From NCBI GenBank assembly GCA_014526335.1, contig JACTAT010000024.1:696673-760672 (forward strand): DNA of 64,000 nt. The letters are read 5' to 3'. This document shows positions 1-12,066 of the stretch, in pieces. Within the stretch, counting starts at the first letter, position 1; each line of letters starts with the position of its first letter. A program made the translations under genes and the position numbers. The notes beneath the pieces are model-generated. The model was not told where the DNA came from. It was given only the letters and a program-made list of their open reading frames with translations, and made no database searches. The stretch comes from Chrysaora quinquecirrha (lineage: Eukaryota; Cnidaria; Scyphozoa; Semaeostomeae; Pelagiidae).

Positions 1-125
1 ACTTTCGCAGCAATTTCTGTTGATTCTAATGTACTTTCAAAGTTTTTCTGCAATTTTGATACCCTGCTGTTGATCCTGTTGCTTTAGAAAGCAATTCCGT
101 GGCCTTGAAAATTTTTTTTACGTAA

Positions 126-249
126 GAAAACAAAGTCTCAATGAACAAGATCGAAACAAATCCATTAAGTCCAAACGAGCCCTCCTAGATAGCCAGACTG
201 AATTATTGCAGAAGACATTGGACATGGCCAGTGGCCTCAGACATGGCTT
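126..249 (+). CDS. Putative coding exon, unknown protein
   Basis: An open stretch follows a possible acceptor (ACGTAAG) and ends at a strong donor (TTTG/GTGAGT). One frame reads through a charged, helix-like peptide including LNEQDRNKSIKSKR and ending MASGLRHGFG. It lies about 530 bp upstream of the integrase exon on the same strand and could be its 5' exon, but no matching acceptor phase was established. I do not recognise the sequence. It could also be chance coding potential. Confidence 0.25.
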
Positions 250-777
250 TGGTGAGTAGACAATCGCGTTTTTCATTTACTGTATTGAACTATTTCTCAG
301 AATATGCATGCAATTAATTAAGCTTTCGGACTTCACTTCTCAGCAGCTAGATCATAACTAAACTTGTAAAGAGTTGCAAAAGTATCTGAACTTCTTAATT
401 CAATACACACAAAAGTTTTCTGAAAGTTGCCTAGTTCTATGTGAAAGCTGAGTGCAGTGATAATAACCGTTAACATTCAGCATATTTTGCTGGACGCAAG
501 CAAAAATGTTCGGCGAAAAATGTTTCGCAACCTGGTCAAAGGATAGAACATTTTGCTTGACATGCACATTTCAAATGCTTAACAGACAAAATTTGATCTT
601 GCGTATACTTTATATTACCTTAGTCCCTCTCTTCCCGTTGAGATTGATCGTTAAGGTGGTAGCGATAACTGGAACTCGTGTAATAAGTCTACTTTCAGCG
701 GGCTTTTATATGTACCGTTTTTTATTACAGCACAATTCCATATTGAAATCGAGGCCCATGTATGTGAAATTTTGCAG
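250..777. other. Non-coding stretch, probable intron or upstream region
   Basis: AT-rich sequence between the putative exon and the integrase exon. It ends in an acceptor-like TTTTGCAG at 770-777. No repeat or gene is recognised. Confidence 0.4.
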
Positions 778-2692
778 AGTATCAGCCGTTCTTTAAGTAA
801 TGCCGCCAGAGAAGATGCAAACGATGAACTGCTTCTTGATCGCTTGGAGTACGTTATTTCGGCGTTGATGAGAATTGACGAGAGATTGCCACAGCACTAT
901 CGAGAATCAATTACGATTCTGCAAAGGGCAAGAGTGGTGCTGCAAGAAACACTTGAACATGATTTTCGGCAAGGGAATGCAATAATCAATTCTGCTGGTG
1001 ATGTTGGTCGACCACCATTTGTTATTCCTGAAAGGCAGCTGCGCTTTCTAGTAGAGAATGGATTTACGGCCATGGATATCAGCAACATGTTGAATGTCAG
1101 CCCTCGTACAATCCGACGCAGGTTACAGCAGTTTGGAATTTCCATTCGTCACCAATATACAAGTATCTCTGATGCGAATCTGGATCGGATTGTTTCTGAT
1201 ATCTTTTCAGACTTTCCAAACTGCGGGTATAGGCGCCTGGATGGATTTTTAAGGAGCAAAGGCTACCGAGTGCAACAAATACGAATTCGGGATTGTGCAA
1301 GGAGAGTTGATCCAAATGGTGTGTTGCTAAGATCTCTAGAAATCAATGTCGTACGAAGAAGGGTTTACAATGTGGTTGCACCTTTAGCTCTTTGGCATAT
1401 TGATGGATATCACAAATTAATAAGGTAATGGAAATATGCAATATTTTGTCCATCAGATTTCAAAAATAATTCGAGTTTACGCAATTATCTTCCCGGTTAT
1501 TGGCAAAGGGCTAGGTGCGGCACTAGAAATTGTACTTGTACGTGTAATTTCTCTGGCTAAAATCATTATCATCTCGCATCTGGGCATCAATAATTCAAAT
1601 GTAGCGCAAACGCACGCAATCAGCACAGTCATTACAGTGTCATAAGGCCCTCATAAAGGTAATAGAGTTAACAGTTGCAAGACCGACAGAAAATTGAACT
1701 AAACGCCACGCAAAAGTGGATTATGCATACAATCTCATTGCCATACTCACTCTTTTCTTTTTCTCTCTGTTAACAGATGGCGTTTGGTGATTCATGCGGT
1801 ATCGACGGTTATTCTCGAAGGATTATGTATATTTATTGTAGCAACAATAACAGGGCTTCGACAGTGCTAGAAGTATTCCTTTCTGGTGTCGCAAGAAATG
1901 GCCTTCCGAACAGAGTACGGAGTGACAAGGGTGGCGAAAACGTAGATGTTGCTGCATATATGTTGGGCCATCCCAACCGCGGTCCTGGTAGAGGCAGCAT
2001 TATAACCGGACGGAGTGTGCACAATCAGCGAATTGAGAGGCTGTGGCGAGATGTATTCTCAGGCTGCATGTACACATTTTACGAATTGTTTTTCAAATGG
2101 AGCAGTCTGGTCTGCTCAACCCATCCGACGAGTGTAACTTATTCTGCTTGCATTATGTATTCTTAGCAAGGATAAATCGGCAACTCACTGTGTGGGCTGA
2201 TGCTTGGGATCAGCATCCACTCTCTTCAGAAAGAGGTAAATCGCCTCTACAGCTCTGGATACAAGGTCTTGTTGGCAATGCCGACTACTGGTTGCAGAAT
2301 GAGGTGAGATTTTTGTAGCTAACGGCTTGTCGTATTTTTTGTTTTTTGTATTTTAGATAAGTTCTTCGTATGGGAAGGAGTAGATTCATATTTGTTACGA
2401 TCAGAATACCATATCTTTTTGTTTGAGAGAAATGGAATTCGAATTGTTGAATACTCACTGTGAACCCTTTTAGATTGATTTTGAACATTATGGCGTTGAC
2501 TGGGCTGGACCGTTGCCTCAAAATTTATCTGACGATGTTCAAGAGATTGATGTTCCAGAAGTTCTGTTTCATATTCAGCCAGAAGACTACCACAGACTGC
2601 AGCAGAACATAGATCCACTGCGCCAGAGTGATTCACAAGGTGTAGATATTTACATTGAAACTCTTAACTATATATCTCGTCTTCGTTTATAA
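778..2692 (+). pseudogene. Integrase core-domain (rve/DDE) gene, decayed
   Basis: Three exons are supported: 778-1424, 1777-2303 and 2474-2692. The first carries a helix-turn-helix (MDISNMLNVSPRTIRRRL) and ends in the start of the integrase core (WHIDGYHKLIR). The second carries [10 protein letters not shown] and, 36 residues on from that Asp, the Glu in [12 protein letters not shown], so all three DDE acidic residues are visible. The third is a short acidic tail. Introns are GT-AG. Two single-base deletions break the frame: near 1797-1803 (VIHA to GIDGYSRRI) and near 2090-2098 (YELFF to QMEQSGLL). Proteins of this kind are common in cnidarian and fish genomes and are probably transposon-derived. 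The gene points towards the HECT gene. It may be a dead copy; assembly error could mimic the shifts. Confidence 0.7.
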
Positions 2693-3455
2693 ATTATGAG
2701 ATAAATATGGTCTATAACATTGCCGAATCTGGGAGTAAGAGCAATATCATTTTAGACATTTGGATACACATACGGCAACTACATTAGCCACCTCAGTATC
2801 TAATGAAGAAGTCCGCTCGGTACATCAGTGGCTTAGTGAAGGGGGAAAGACAGGCGCCCCAACGCCCTAAGGGAGACAGCACTGGTGTTTAGTCAATGAT
2901 CACGCACCCTATTAAGGTACATCAGTGTTGGGTTAGCCGGTATGTACGCCAGTTTTGGCTGGCTTTTTGGACCGAAAATTCTTTGCATTGGCTTCAGTTC
3001 TGGTGGATGGTAGAACACAGTTATGAAAAAGTATTGTTGCTTGGTGGCCTTAAAATTAACATGCTAAACCTTTCTATAATCTTTGCATTTTCTGATTTCC
3101 CTGTATTATGACATTAAGGTACCTAGTCTGACAAAGTGTTAACATTGGTTCCAATAGACCAAACTAGTTAAGATTGTCTTGAGTCTTGTGATCATTCCCG
3201 TAAAGAAGAATTGTCTTTAATGTCAAACAGCGTTGTAATGCACTTTCAACAGGAAAAATGTAATTGTAGAAGAAAATCTTGCTATTCTCAAATGGTGTTT
3301 TAAATGGTTATAAAAACAATTGGTATATTCTATAATTAACACGAATAATAACTAAAGAAACTGAAAATGCAGATCTTGATAATCTGAAACAAACATGTTA
3401 AAACCAAAATGTAACCATGGCAGATGCAAGCAATTAAAAAACAATATTCATGCAA
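2693..3455. other. Intergenic stretch between convergent genes
   Basis: No coding exon, RNA or repeat was recognised between the stop of the integrase gene and the stop of the HECT gene. Both genes point into this 760-bp gap, so it should hold both 3' ends. Confidence 0.5.
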
Positions 3456-6400
3456 TTAAGCCTCGCCAAAGCCGAAAAGTTCTAATTCAAACGCCTTATC
3501 CATCTTCTGTACGAATTGTTCATATGTTTCATGCTTAACAGGTAGAACCATCTGACAACTACATGTTCCGGCACCGGGAAGCTCATCAGTTTCATCAGCT
3601 GCGAATTCTATCAGAATTTTATCTTTCAGCCCAGCTGTACCAATTAGTCTTTGTCCGGTAGCAAACATGAGAATTGCCTCTTGCCTTGAAAACTTTTGAC
3701 CTATAGAAGGAAATTGACATGAACAGTAACTTCGACATGCTTGGGAACACAAGGAGCCACAGACCACTAACAGAGCCAAGCAGCTAGCCTCGTAGCGAAA
3801 CTACTTTTTGTATAGACAAAATTACTTCCTTCATTTTTCCAATTGGAAGACAAACTAAACCCTTCGCCAAGAGGAACAATTAAGAGATAAAATATTTTGC
3901 TGCGAGACCCTAATATGTTGCTGCGAAACCCAAGGATACAGCAATGGGGTGCTGCTGGCCTTACTTAATAATATATTGGAATCATCGCTGTCAAAAGAGG
4001 TATCTGCCTTCACTGATTTAGACATGATTTTCTATCCAGCCCCCGAATCTTGCAAGAGCGGGCCCACAGCGGGTCGGATGTATTAGGAATTTCGCTTCTA
4101 CCTACCACAACCAACTTCAATTAAATCTTGTTCTTCTAAATATCTGCTAAAGAACTCATTTGCTCTTTCTTCAGACCCCGTTGATGGAATAGCAATGTGT
4201 ATCTGCTCTAAGAGTCGGTTTTTGGTAAGCTTAACATCAGAGAAGACAAATTTCTCTTTAAAGGCCTCTGGATGTTGCTTCATTATTGCCAATAGCTCAG
4301 TTCCTCTTAACCCATCCATTAATTGGTTAATAGCTGTCTGCCTTTTCCACAGAATTTCGTACAGCAAGAGCGTTGCTACGAGATTTTCCTTTTTTTCAAA
4401 AGCAATAAGAGATGTCCATCCTAAAGGAAACAACATTAGGATTAAAGCAAATACAAAGAAAATGAATGAACTTTCTGTTCTATCTTTAGCTGCCGCAAAC
4501 AAGTGTAAAGCACTTTGCCTGGTAGAAAATAATTCAAAATACTTCAGTGCAAAAAGACATCTATCTCCACACGTTGCGAACTGCTAAATAAGACGTCATG
4601 AGTATTACGGGGTCAATTTTCTGAAGAAAAGTCAATGAATTAATTAAGAAAATTGCGCAGGTCCACTTTTCCCAAGCATCGTATTGATAAAAAGCTCTGC
4701 TTAGATGGAGTGGATTAGTTGAGCTTCACACATAACACATAACAAGTACTCGTCATGTGTAGGCCATAAACTGGTAATACAAGTGCTTCAGAATAATCAT
4801 GTTCAAATCCTGCACGAGGCATCACTTTCTCAAATACGTTAAGTACAATTGTGATCAAATAACAGCTAGTACATCAATATGGCATTTATAAGTCAACCCT
4901 GGATAGACTGGATACGCAGATCGTAAAAATTACCAGATTTTTGAATATAGTCCATGACTTCTGGTTTCGTTGTAAGACGTTGAAATTGGTCTTTATCGTT
5001 TGTCTCGGCGATCTGCCCAAAAGAGAAGCACATTTAAATTGAGCATCAAGCTTATTAAGTATTTTCGCGTTGATTAGTAGATTAATAAATTTAGATACTT
5101 AAGTAGAGTACTTCATCTTAAGTTACTGTTTGTCTGTTGCATTTACATTGTAGCTTGCAATTTTGTTATTCGTACCTTAAATAACTTTTTTTGTTAGTTT
5201 AAGTACGTTTAAATTGTAAACTACTAGACCCCCAGAGGGTGATGAAATAATGAAATGGAAAATTGAAATTGAAATTGAAAATTTAAAATGGCCAGTATCT
5301 AATCTATTAACAATAAAGTAAATACAAAGATAATTTAATGCCATGCCATGATAAAGGCCATTTTGTTATTCTTCTTTTCAAAAGACTGCGTGCTTTTTCC
5401 AAAATGACATTTTCGAAAATTTTAATACCAGAAACATTTTCGATTGGCGGGTTTCATATTTTGGCGAATTAATGTTCAATACTTGACTGTACCCAGAAAT
5501 ATACCAATACTGTATTGTTGTTGACTTATGATAAACAGAATGATATAGTAAGGGGTACATAACAGCAATCGATCTAGGTTACAAAACATTGTGTGGATTG
5601 AAAAAACAATTCATTTTACCTCCCGTATCATTACTCGTGACTCAGACTCTGGTACCATTTCGATGGAACATGCTGGCAAGCATTCCTCTCCATTCTCGCT
5701 CACTATATACTTGAACAAAGGTTCAGCCAAACATGGAAGCCCTAAAAGTTAAAAAAAAAAGATCGACAAAATTACCAGAATCTCACACCTGCTCCTTTAT
5801 AACGAAAGCTGCAAAACCAACATAGGACGATTAAATCTCCCTAGAACGTACAATTTTTTGCTCTTGCAGCGATTGTCAAGAGTAGATTTCATTTAGCCAT
5901 TTTTGAAAGTATTGCACGCATTACAAGGGTAACTAAACCGCTTAAGACTTCTTTCTGCAGCTTGCACAGCGTAGCTGCAGGACCAGCTCAATATAAACTT
6001 TGTTTGATATTTTCAACAGGATAAGCTTACAGTAACAGTAAAATCTTGGCTGATTATTAAACCAAAAAAGTGAAGCTTACCAATGCCATTGTTAGCTATG
6101 GAGTGGGCAATCATTTGCCCAACTATTCTCAGATGGCCGAGTCGAAGTGAACTGCTCTTCATAACCGGTAGCAACATGTGTTCGTGACCCTCAAACAGGC
6201 CAACTTCGGCACTGGCAACAGTGTTCGCCAAAATTTGAAAGAACTCTTTACGGGGCCCACCAGCATCGATGCCTTCTTCTCCCAGAAACGTTATCCTAAA
6301 AGGTCGTGTTTGATCACATTCACGCTTGTAGAATCCAAATGCCATTTGCCATAAGTTTTCTCGATGTATATTCAGAAACTGTGGTGCGCCGTTAAGTTTG

Positions 6401-9400
6401 TTTTCAAAGTACTCTTCAATGTCGAATTCTCTTGGACCTAAAACGATGTGATAAATTATTAAAATGCTGTTTCTAAATTTACGATTTCATTTGGCTTCAT
6501 GGACTAAGAACGATAAATGACTGCCAATTTACTCTTAGTTGCCTAATTGCCGCCGCCCTCCGGCTAATAAATTTTTCAAAAATTTTCCAACCCCTACCCT
6601 TATAAGGCCCCCCGCTTATTAAGATTTGCACTGATATTGATTTCGATATATTTCTTTTTTGTGTGTGAGACTAGTACACTCATTATTTTGTTTGAGCTTT
6701 GTATTTCCTTAGCTTAAAAGTACTATAAGGCCCGTTCACATTGCGTTACAGCAGTTTCGATAGTTTGTGAGGCAAATTCCGACACATGTTTATTTCGAAC
6801 CCCCGTCATTTATATTCTGAATAAAGTTCTAGCCCCCTGCCTACTTCAAACCCCCCAGCAATTATGCACCTAAGAGTATATCTTCAAAAATCTCGTCTTC
6901 TAGTTACGGGCTATTTACCCACGACAGAAGGTTGAAATGTAACCAGTCAAGTCTGGTGTGTTCATAGTCGCTCCGTCTCTCTGCGTATCTCTGTCTAAAC
7001 CTTAAAACAGTTTAACCGCCAACGGCAATGCCAGCCGCCCCATTCTCAAATGCCTTACATAGTAGTATGCAAGATTTTGGTACTCGTGTGATACAAGTCT
7101 AAAAACCTCATGCAGTTACTCAAAGTCTGCCGGCTCCGGTGGTCGTGTGACTAGCACTTGTGCTTCTCACGCAATATACCCCGGATGGATTCTCACACAT
7201 GTCACTGATGAAGTCCAATATACAAAAACGAAACGCGTCTGGCATTAGATAATAGGGCGGCTGGTGAAATTATTTTATGTAATTATATTACATGATATCA
7301 TATCATTATATATATACTACATGTATATATGCATGATATAACATAATTTTGTAGATTACATTGAAATCTATATAAATATTCATAGCTATAATCTACAACA
7401 TAACATACCTGTGTGAGATGATTCTATGCTTTCACTGGGCAGTAACAGGTCAACGGCAGACTCAAACGATGTGCTGTTAGACATGGCATTCTGTAAGTTT
7501 TCAATAGGTGTAGTTGGGAACATTTCTTCAAGTGCACGGATAGACAGCTCCTGATCCTGCGTATGACCAGTTTCCTGCAAGAAATCTTAACAAATTATTC
7601 TTCACGGTTAAGTTCAAATTTACGAACTACAAAATTTTTGTATGAAATTGCACGTGATAATTTTCATGGCACATGAATTGAAATTCAGTTATCGCATAGC
7701 CTTTTTCAATTGTTTTGATATTCACATTGATTCCTGTCCAGTCTTGTTGCTAAATGTGACGCATCTCACGGTTAAAAAATGGAAAACATCTTAACTCCAA
7801 AACATTAGTTTATTAATATCACATGCCTTTAAGATAAAGGGCGTGTTCTTCTGAACCTCAAAAACCTTCCGAATTTCGAAACCAGGAAGCTTATAAAAAC
7901 AGACTCCATGATTTTCAAAAATACAGGAGTTCTGAAAATCTGATACCTTTCCAATGTCTGTTCTAAAAAACGAGTCAACTTTCGCGCGAAAATTCTTGCT
8001 GACCTTGTCCCCAGATCCATTCGTTGAATATCTACAGGCAACCGGTGAAATTGTAGTCTCATTCGAACTTCAACCCAAAAATCTCTCGACAGTTTTGGAA
8101 ACCTTCTACTTTTTGTGGGGAAGAAATTGCGGTAAGATCATTGCCCCGAAGTGGGATTCCAGCGACCCGGGGGGTACTTCAGTATAAATTCGTACGGGGG
8201 TGTGCGCTGCAAGGATTTCCGTTACGACCCAATGCCAGAATTTTGTTCAGATATTGATACCCTATCCCAGAATTTAGGTCCAACGTTGTACATCTTTGCT
8301 CGCCTTCTCCAGGGCCACGCGGCGTTTGCAAAATGCAAATTGCAGAGCCATTTGCTTAGGCCGGGGCACAACCATCGAGTCTGTGCGCAGGCGCAGTCGA
8401 AGGTAATGATTCGAACTTCAACGAATTTCGAATTTTCAAAACCCATTACCAGAAATTTTATTATACCAATCCCAGAAAATTTAAAGTGAAAGTATACCTC
8501 AATCACAGAAATTTCCCAACGAAAATGTACCTCAATCCCAGAATTTTCAGCTCAAAAACTACCCAAAACTGGCGCACATCCCCGTCTGACCTGATAGTGA
8601 AGTACCCCCTCAGGGTCCAGCGATCAGCGTTCACAAGATTAAATAAAGTAAACAATGTTCTAAAACGGCACACGATATAGCTACAACGTTCCTCAATAAC
8701 CCAACGCCACGTCTCCACTCTATCCCTCTAGTTCCAAGTCTATCTTAGTCACAATGAAACAAAAGTAAATGTTACGTAACTCGTTCACATTATAAAGATT
8801 TTGTAAAGTCCGTGAATAGAATGTGCAACTACATACGTGTAAATCAATTGATCCCTCTGCATCAAGACTCGCCTCTTCTCTTTGCGATATTGCCGAATCA
8901 TGTCCATTTCTTTGATGTTCACCTTGTCTCTCCATTGGAAAGTATCGTAATAGATTTCCACTGAAAATAGAATCAATCGAGTTGGACAGATGATAAGAAA
9001 TCCAAATCCATTTCCAAATGGTAGCCGAATGCTAGCCCAATGGTTGCGCGATCCCTGAGTTGATGCATTAGCTAAATGCCATGAAGGTACACGAAAACGT
9101 CTACACGTATTTCTTTATAAGAAACCCTTTATAAGAAACCCAGACTCTCAATGGTGAAAAGTTTAAGAAACTCAAGTGCTGGAAATTTTTACCTAGGAAA
9201 CTTTTTCTTAGATTTCCAAATATTTTCTTTTATTTTTTGTGTTTCTTCTGCAGTACAGCAGTTTTGTGACAAATTGACAAACTAGAAAGCCAATAGCACT
9301 CAAATATGATTGATAAACGGGTTTGGAACAACATTCGGATAAAATAACAATGTCAACAATAGAGATACTCAAGAAACACTTCAGAAACTTTCAGTACTCA

Positions 9401-11169
9401 AAATCATTAATTTTAAGAAACTTTCAGTACTGGGCCAATGTTTTAGTTTCTTATAAAAAATATGCAATATGCGTAGTTTCCTGTTGCAATTTTCGTGTTA
9501 TTCTTAATTTACTCAATTTACCTTGTTTCCTGCTGTACATGCACCACAGCTAGATGTTCTTCCATCAAATCTATATCTATCATTTTGAGGCATTGCATGC
9601 ATTCAACTTTAGGCATCTGAAAAGGAAATTTATCTTATTAACATTGTGGCACAAAATAATGAGAAGTTCAGTCCTTTGTTGTTGTCTTGACATTGCATAT
9701 TTTCAGGGTGCTGGAAGCAGAGCAGGGCCGTAGGGGCAGAAATACAAAAATTAGGGCAAAACGATAGGAAAATAAAAGAATTTAGCAATTTTACGAGGGC
9801 AAGGGGGCAAGGCTCCCGGGTGCCCCTGTAGTTCCGGTGCCCTGCATATTTTCTGATTTATGTATGGATGGGCGTGGTGTGTTAGGGGTGCTTGAGGCGA
9901 ATGTAGGATAGTTGTAGTGAGTCTAATGGTTGATAATCTACGACTGTTGTATTGAGTCTAGACATGAATCCTTAAATCCGAAAACAGTAACAACATCAGC
10001 AATAACGCACGGGTAGACTCATTACAAAAGTCGTACATTCGCTCCAAGCCCCCCGAGATGCGATGCGATTCGAGATGCCACAATAACAACAGCAGCAACA
10101 ATTTTTTGATTTCACATTTTTTGAATGAGTTGCATTGAGGTGAAGGCAGCGAAAACAACTCATGTAAACTACTCATGTAATAAGTCTAACACACGGGCGG
10201 TTTCCTTAAAAAGCAAATGAGCGATTGGTTTGTAGGTTGGCCGTTAAGGTGGTAGTGATAGCTGGAGAGGACTCATACGCCCGTGTTGTAGAAAACTTTA
10301 AATAACAGTTACTACAGGCCACCCACGATAAATATAGATTAATTATTAGCCTTATCTCGTTCGAAAATATCCACCTACCTCTCTTGTCACTGTTGATGTT
10401 GTCCTTGATGATGTTGTGCTCGGCGCTCTTAGAGGAAGATCTTTTTGCATGGGGCGCACGTAGCATGTAGCGCTTCTTAAAGGGAGTCAAACTTCAAGTA
10501 ACGTGCTGTGTAGCCGCCAAATGGTATGGCTATCAGCTCTAGCTGTCTGTTCTCACCAGAACCAGCCCTTCTGCCTGATCTGAGAAGCAAGAAACCCCCT
10601 GCTTCACGTAGGGCCTCAAAGGCATCGAAAAGTGTCTCCTCAAAAGCTTTATAGTCTCCATTTCTTGCAAATGTCACGGTCTTCTCCCCAAGACCTGCTG
10701 CCTTCCAACAATCCTTTTCTTGCAAGGTTGGCGTGAATTGAGTGTCTTTATACGGGATGACACAAAACTTGTGAGTCCAAGTATTAGCTGCTTGAAAAGG
10801 AGAACTCCTCCTCTGTCTAGAGCTTGAGGACGTTGAAGCTCTTCTTCCCCTCCCGAGCCTATTGAACTGATATGCCTGCCTGCTGTATGGAGCAAAAGCA
10901 TCATGCAACTCTGCGCTTGCAGACCGTCGTACTTCTGTTGCTCGTGACATGAAACCAGGCAAAATTGAGCCATGATTTTCAGGATTTTCACTGCTTGTGA
11001 TTCGCAACGGTCCTGGCTCACTTTCTATGCCTTGAGACTGGGCAGATTCAGAGTTGGCTGAGCTGGATTCATCAGGAATATCTGTATTTGAAGTACTGCT
11101 TTCTGAAACAAGCAGTTGCACTGCCTGACTAATCAGTCTAGATGCCTCTAGATATTTTTCGAATTCGTT
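3456..11169 (-). CDS. HECT-domain E3 ubiquitin ligase, multi-exon
   Basis: Exons, 5' to 3': 10379-11169, 9522-9616, 8837-8960, 7409-7574, 6081-6437, 5620-5741, 4934-5012, 4106-4420 and 3456-3700. The last eight all have GT-AG borders, keep phase and give 500 codons plus a stop. Exon 9522-9616 has a CxxC motif (VECMQCLKMIDID); 7409-7574 has a CUE-like ubiquitin-binding segment (ALEEMFPTTPIENLQNAM). The HECT N-lobe begins at 6081-6437 (ITFLGEEGIDAGGPRKEFF). The C-lobe in 3456-3700 carries the catalytic Cys in GAGTCSCQMVLP, which would take ubiquitin from an E2 and pass it to a substrate. The 5' exon holds a Ser/Arg-rich region, then GGYTARYLK. A one-base shift near 10490 separates this from YVRPMQKDL, which joins exon 2 in phase. 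It resembles genes labelled G2/M-phase E3 ligase-like in invertebrates. The true start was not found. Confidence 0.8.
8166..8615. mobile_element. hAT-type MITE with 8-bp target duplication
   Basis: Imperfect terminal inverted repeats of about 45 bp start CCCGGGGGGTACTTC on the left; the right end, reverse-complemented, reads CCCTGAGGGGGTACTTC, and both continue to GGGGxTGTGCGC. The element is flanked by the perfect 8-bp direct repeat TCCAGCGA (8158-8165 and 8616-8623). An 8-bp duplication is typical of hAT transposons. Internally it repeats a motif like CCCAGAATTTTCA. There is no coding capacity. It lies in an intron of the HECT gene. Confidence 0.8.
9104..9462. mobile_element. Foldback MITE, TTTCTTATAAGAAAC family, copy 1
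   Basis: The left end reads CACGTATTTCTTTATAAG and the right end GTTTCTTATAAAAAA. The interior holds many copies of AAGAAACTTTCAGTACT in both orientations. Two related elements lie at 36743-36912 and 43468-43842. No open reading frame belongs to it. It sits just 3' (in gene sense) of the HECT exon at 9522-9616. Confidence 0.55.
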
Positions 11170-11743
11170 CTATCCGTCATCTTGCAGTTTTCACAGAACG
11201 CGATTCATCCAAGAATGCATCCAGTGTGGGTGTGCAGCTCTCGGAAACATGAACAGGTATAAGCACGCAATTTCCAGAGTTACTATTAAAAACCGTACAA
11301 ATTTGGTGAAACTTTTTACAGGGGGAGTTTGAAATGATTTATGAATTGATTATGGACTATGCCCTGACGGATCATGGACTATGACTATGACATTGCTTCA
11401 CATAGCAAGATTTCATATTTCATTGAATTAGTTTTACAGGATAGAGAAAAAAAGAAGCAATCAATTCGGATGAATTAAAGAAATTGTGACGACGAAATTG
11501 ATTAAAGATTGAAGAAAGTCGATTTTGAGGAAAGTTATTTTAACCCCGTCAAAAGTATGAAGCCATTGAGACGCTGATGTTGTGTGAATCTAAATATTTT
11601 AATCCTTCTCGGATTACCGTGGCCACATCATTTCAGCTGAACCGGTTGACCCAATGCTCTGTTCTTAGATAACCGCATTCACTTAGCGCTTGACTGAGCA
11701 TAATTAGTATCACTTAGGGGTTGACTGAGCACGAACATTGAAA

Positions 11744-11945
11744 GACATTTCGAATAGACATTTCGAAAAGACATTTCGAATAGACATTTCGATTAGACAA
11801 TTTGAATAGACATTTCGAATACACAAACTGTACGGACAAAACGGAACGGCATTCTGATAGGACATTGTGAAAGATCATTTTGAAAGTGTTATTTGAAAGC
11901 ACAAACTGAATGGACAAAATGAAAAGTCATTTCGACAAGCAAAAT
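11744..11945. repeat. 13-bp minisatellite, GACATTTCGAATA
   Basis: About six near-perfect tandem copies of GACATTTCGAATA from 11744. More diverged copies then keep roughly the same spacing (GACAAAACGGAAC, GGCATTCTGATAG, GACATTGTGAAAG). Copies decay rightwards until the periodicity is lost near 11945. Confidence 0.75.
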
Positions 11946-12066
11946 GAAAAGACGTTTTGATAAGACAATATTGTTGGTTCTTATTTTGAAAGACACTTGA
12001 TCAAGGTGATTGTCTTATCCCTCTAGGAAATGTTGATATCCTATAAATAACTCTCATTTATGTTGT

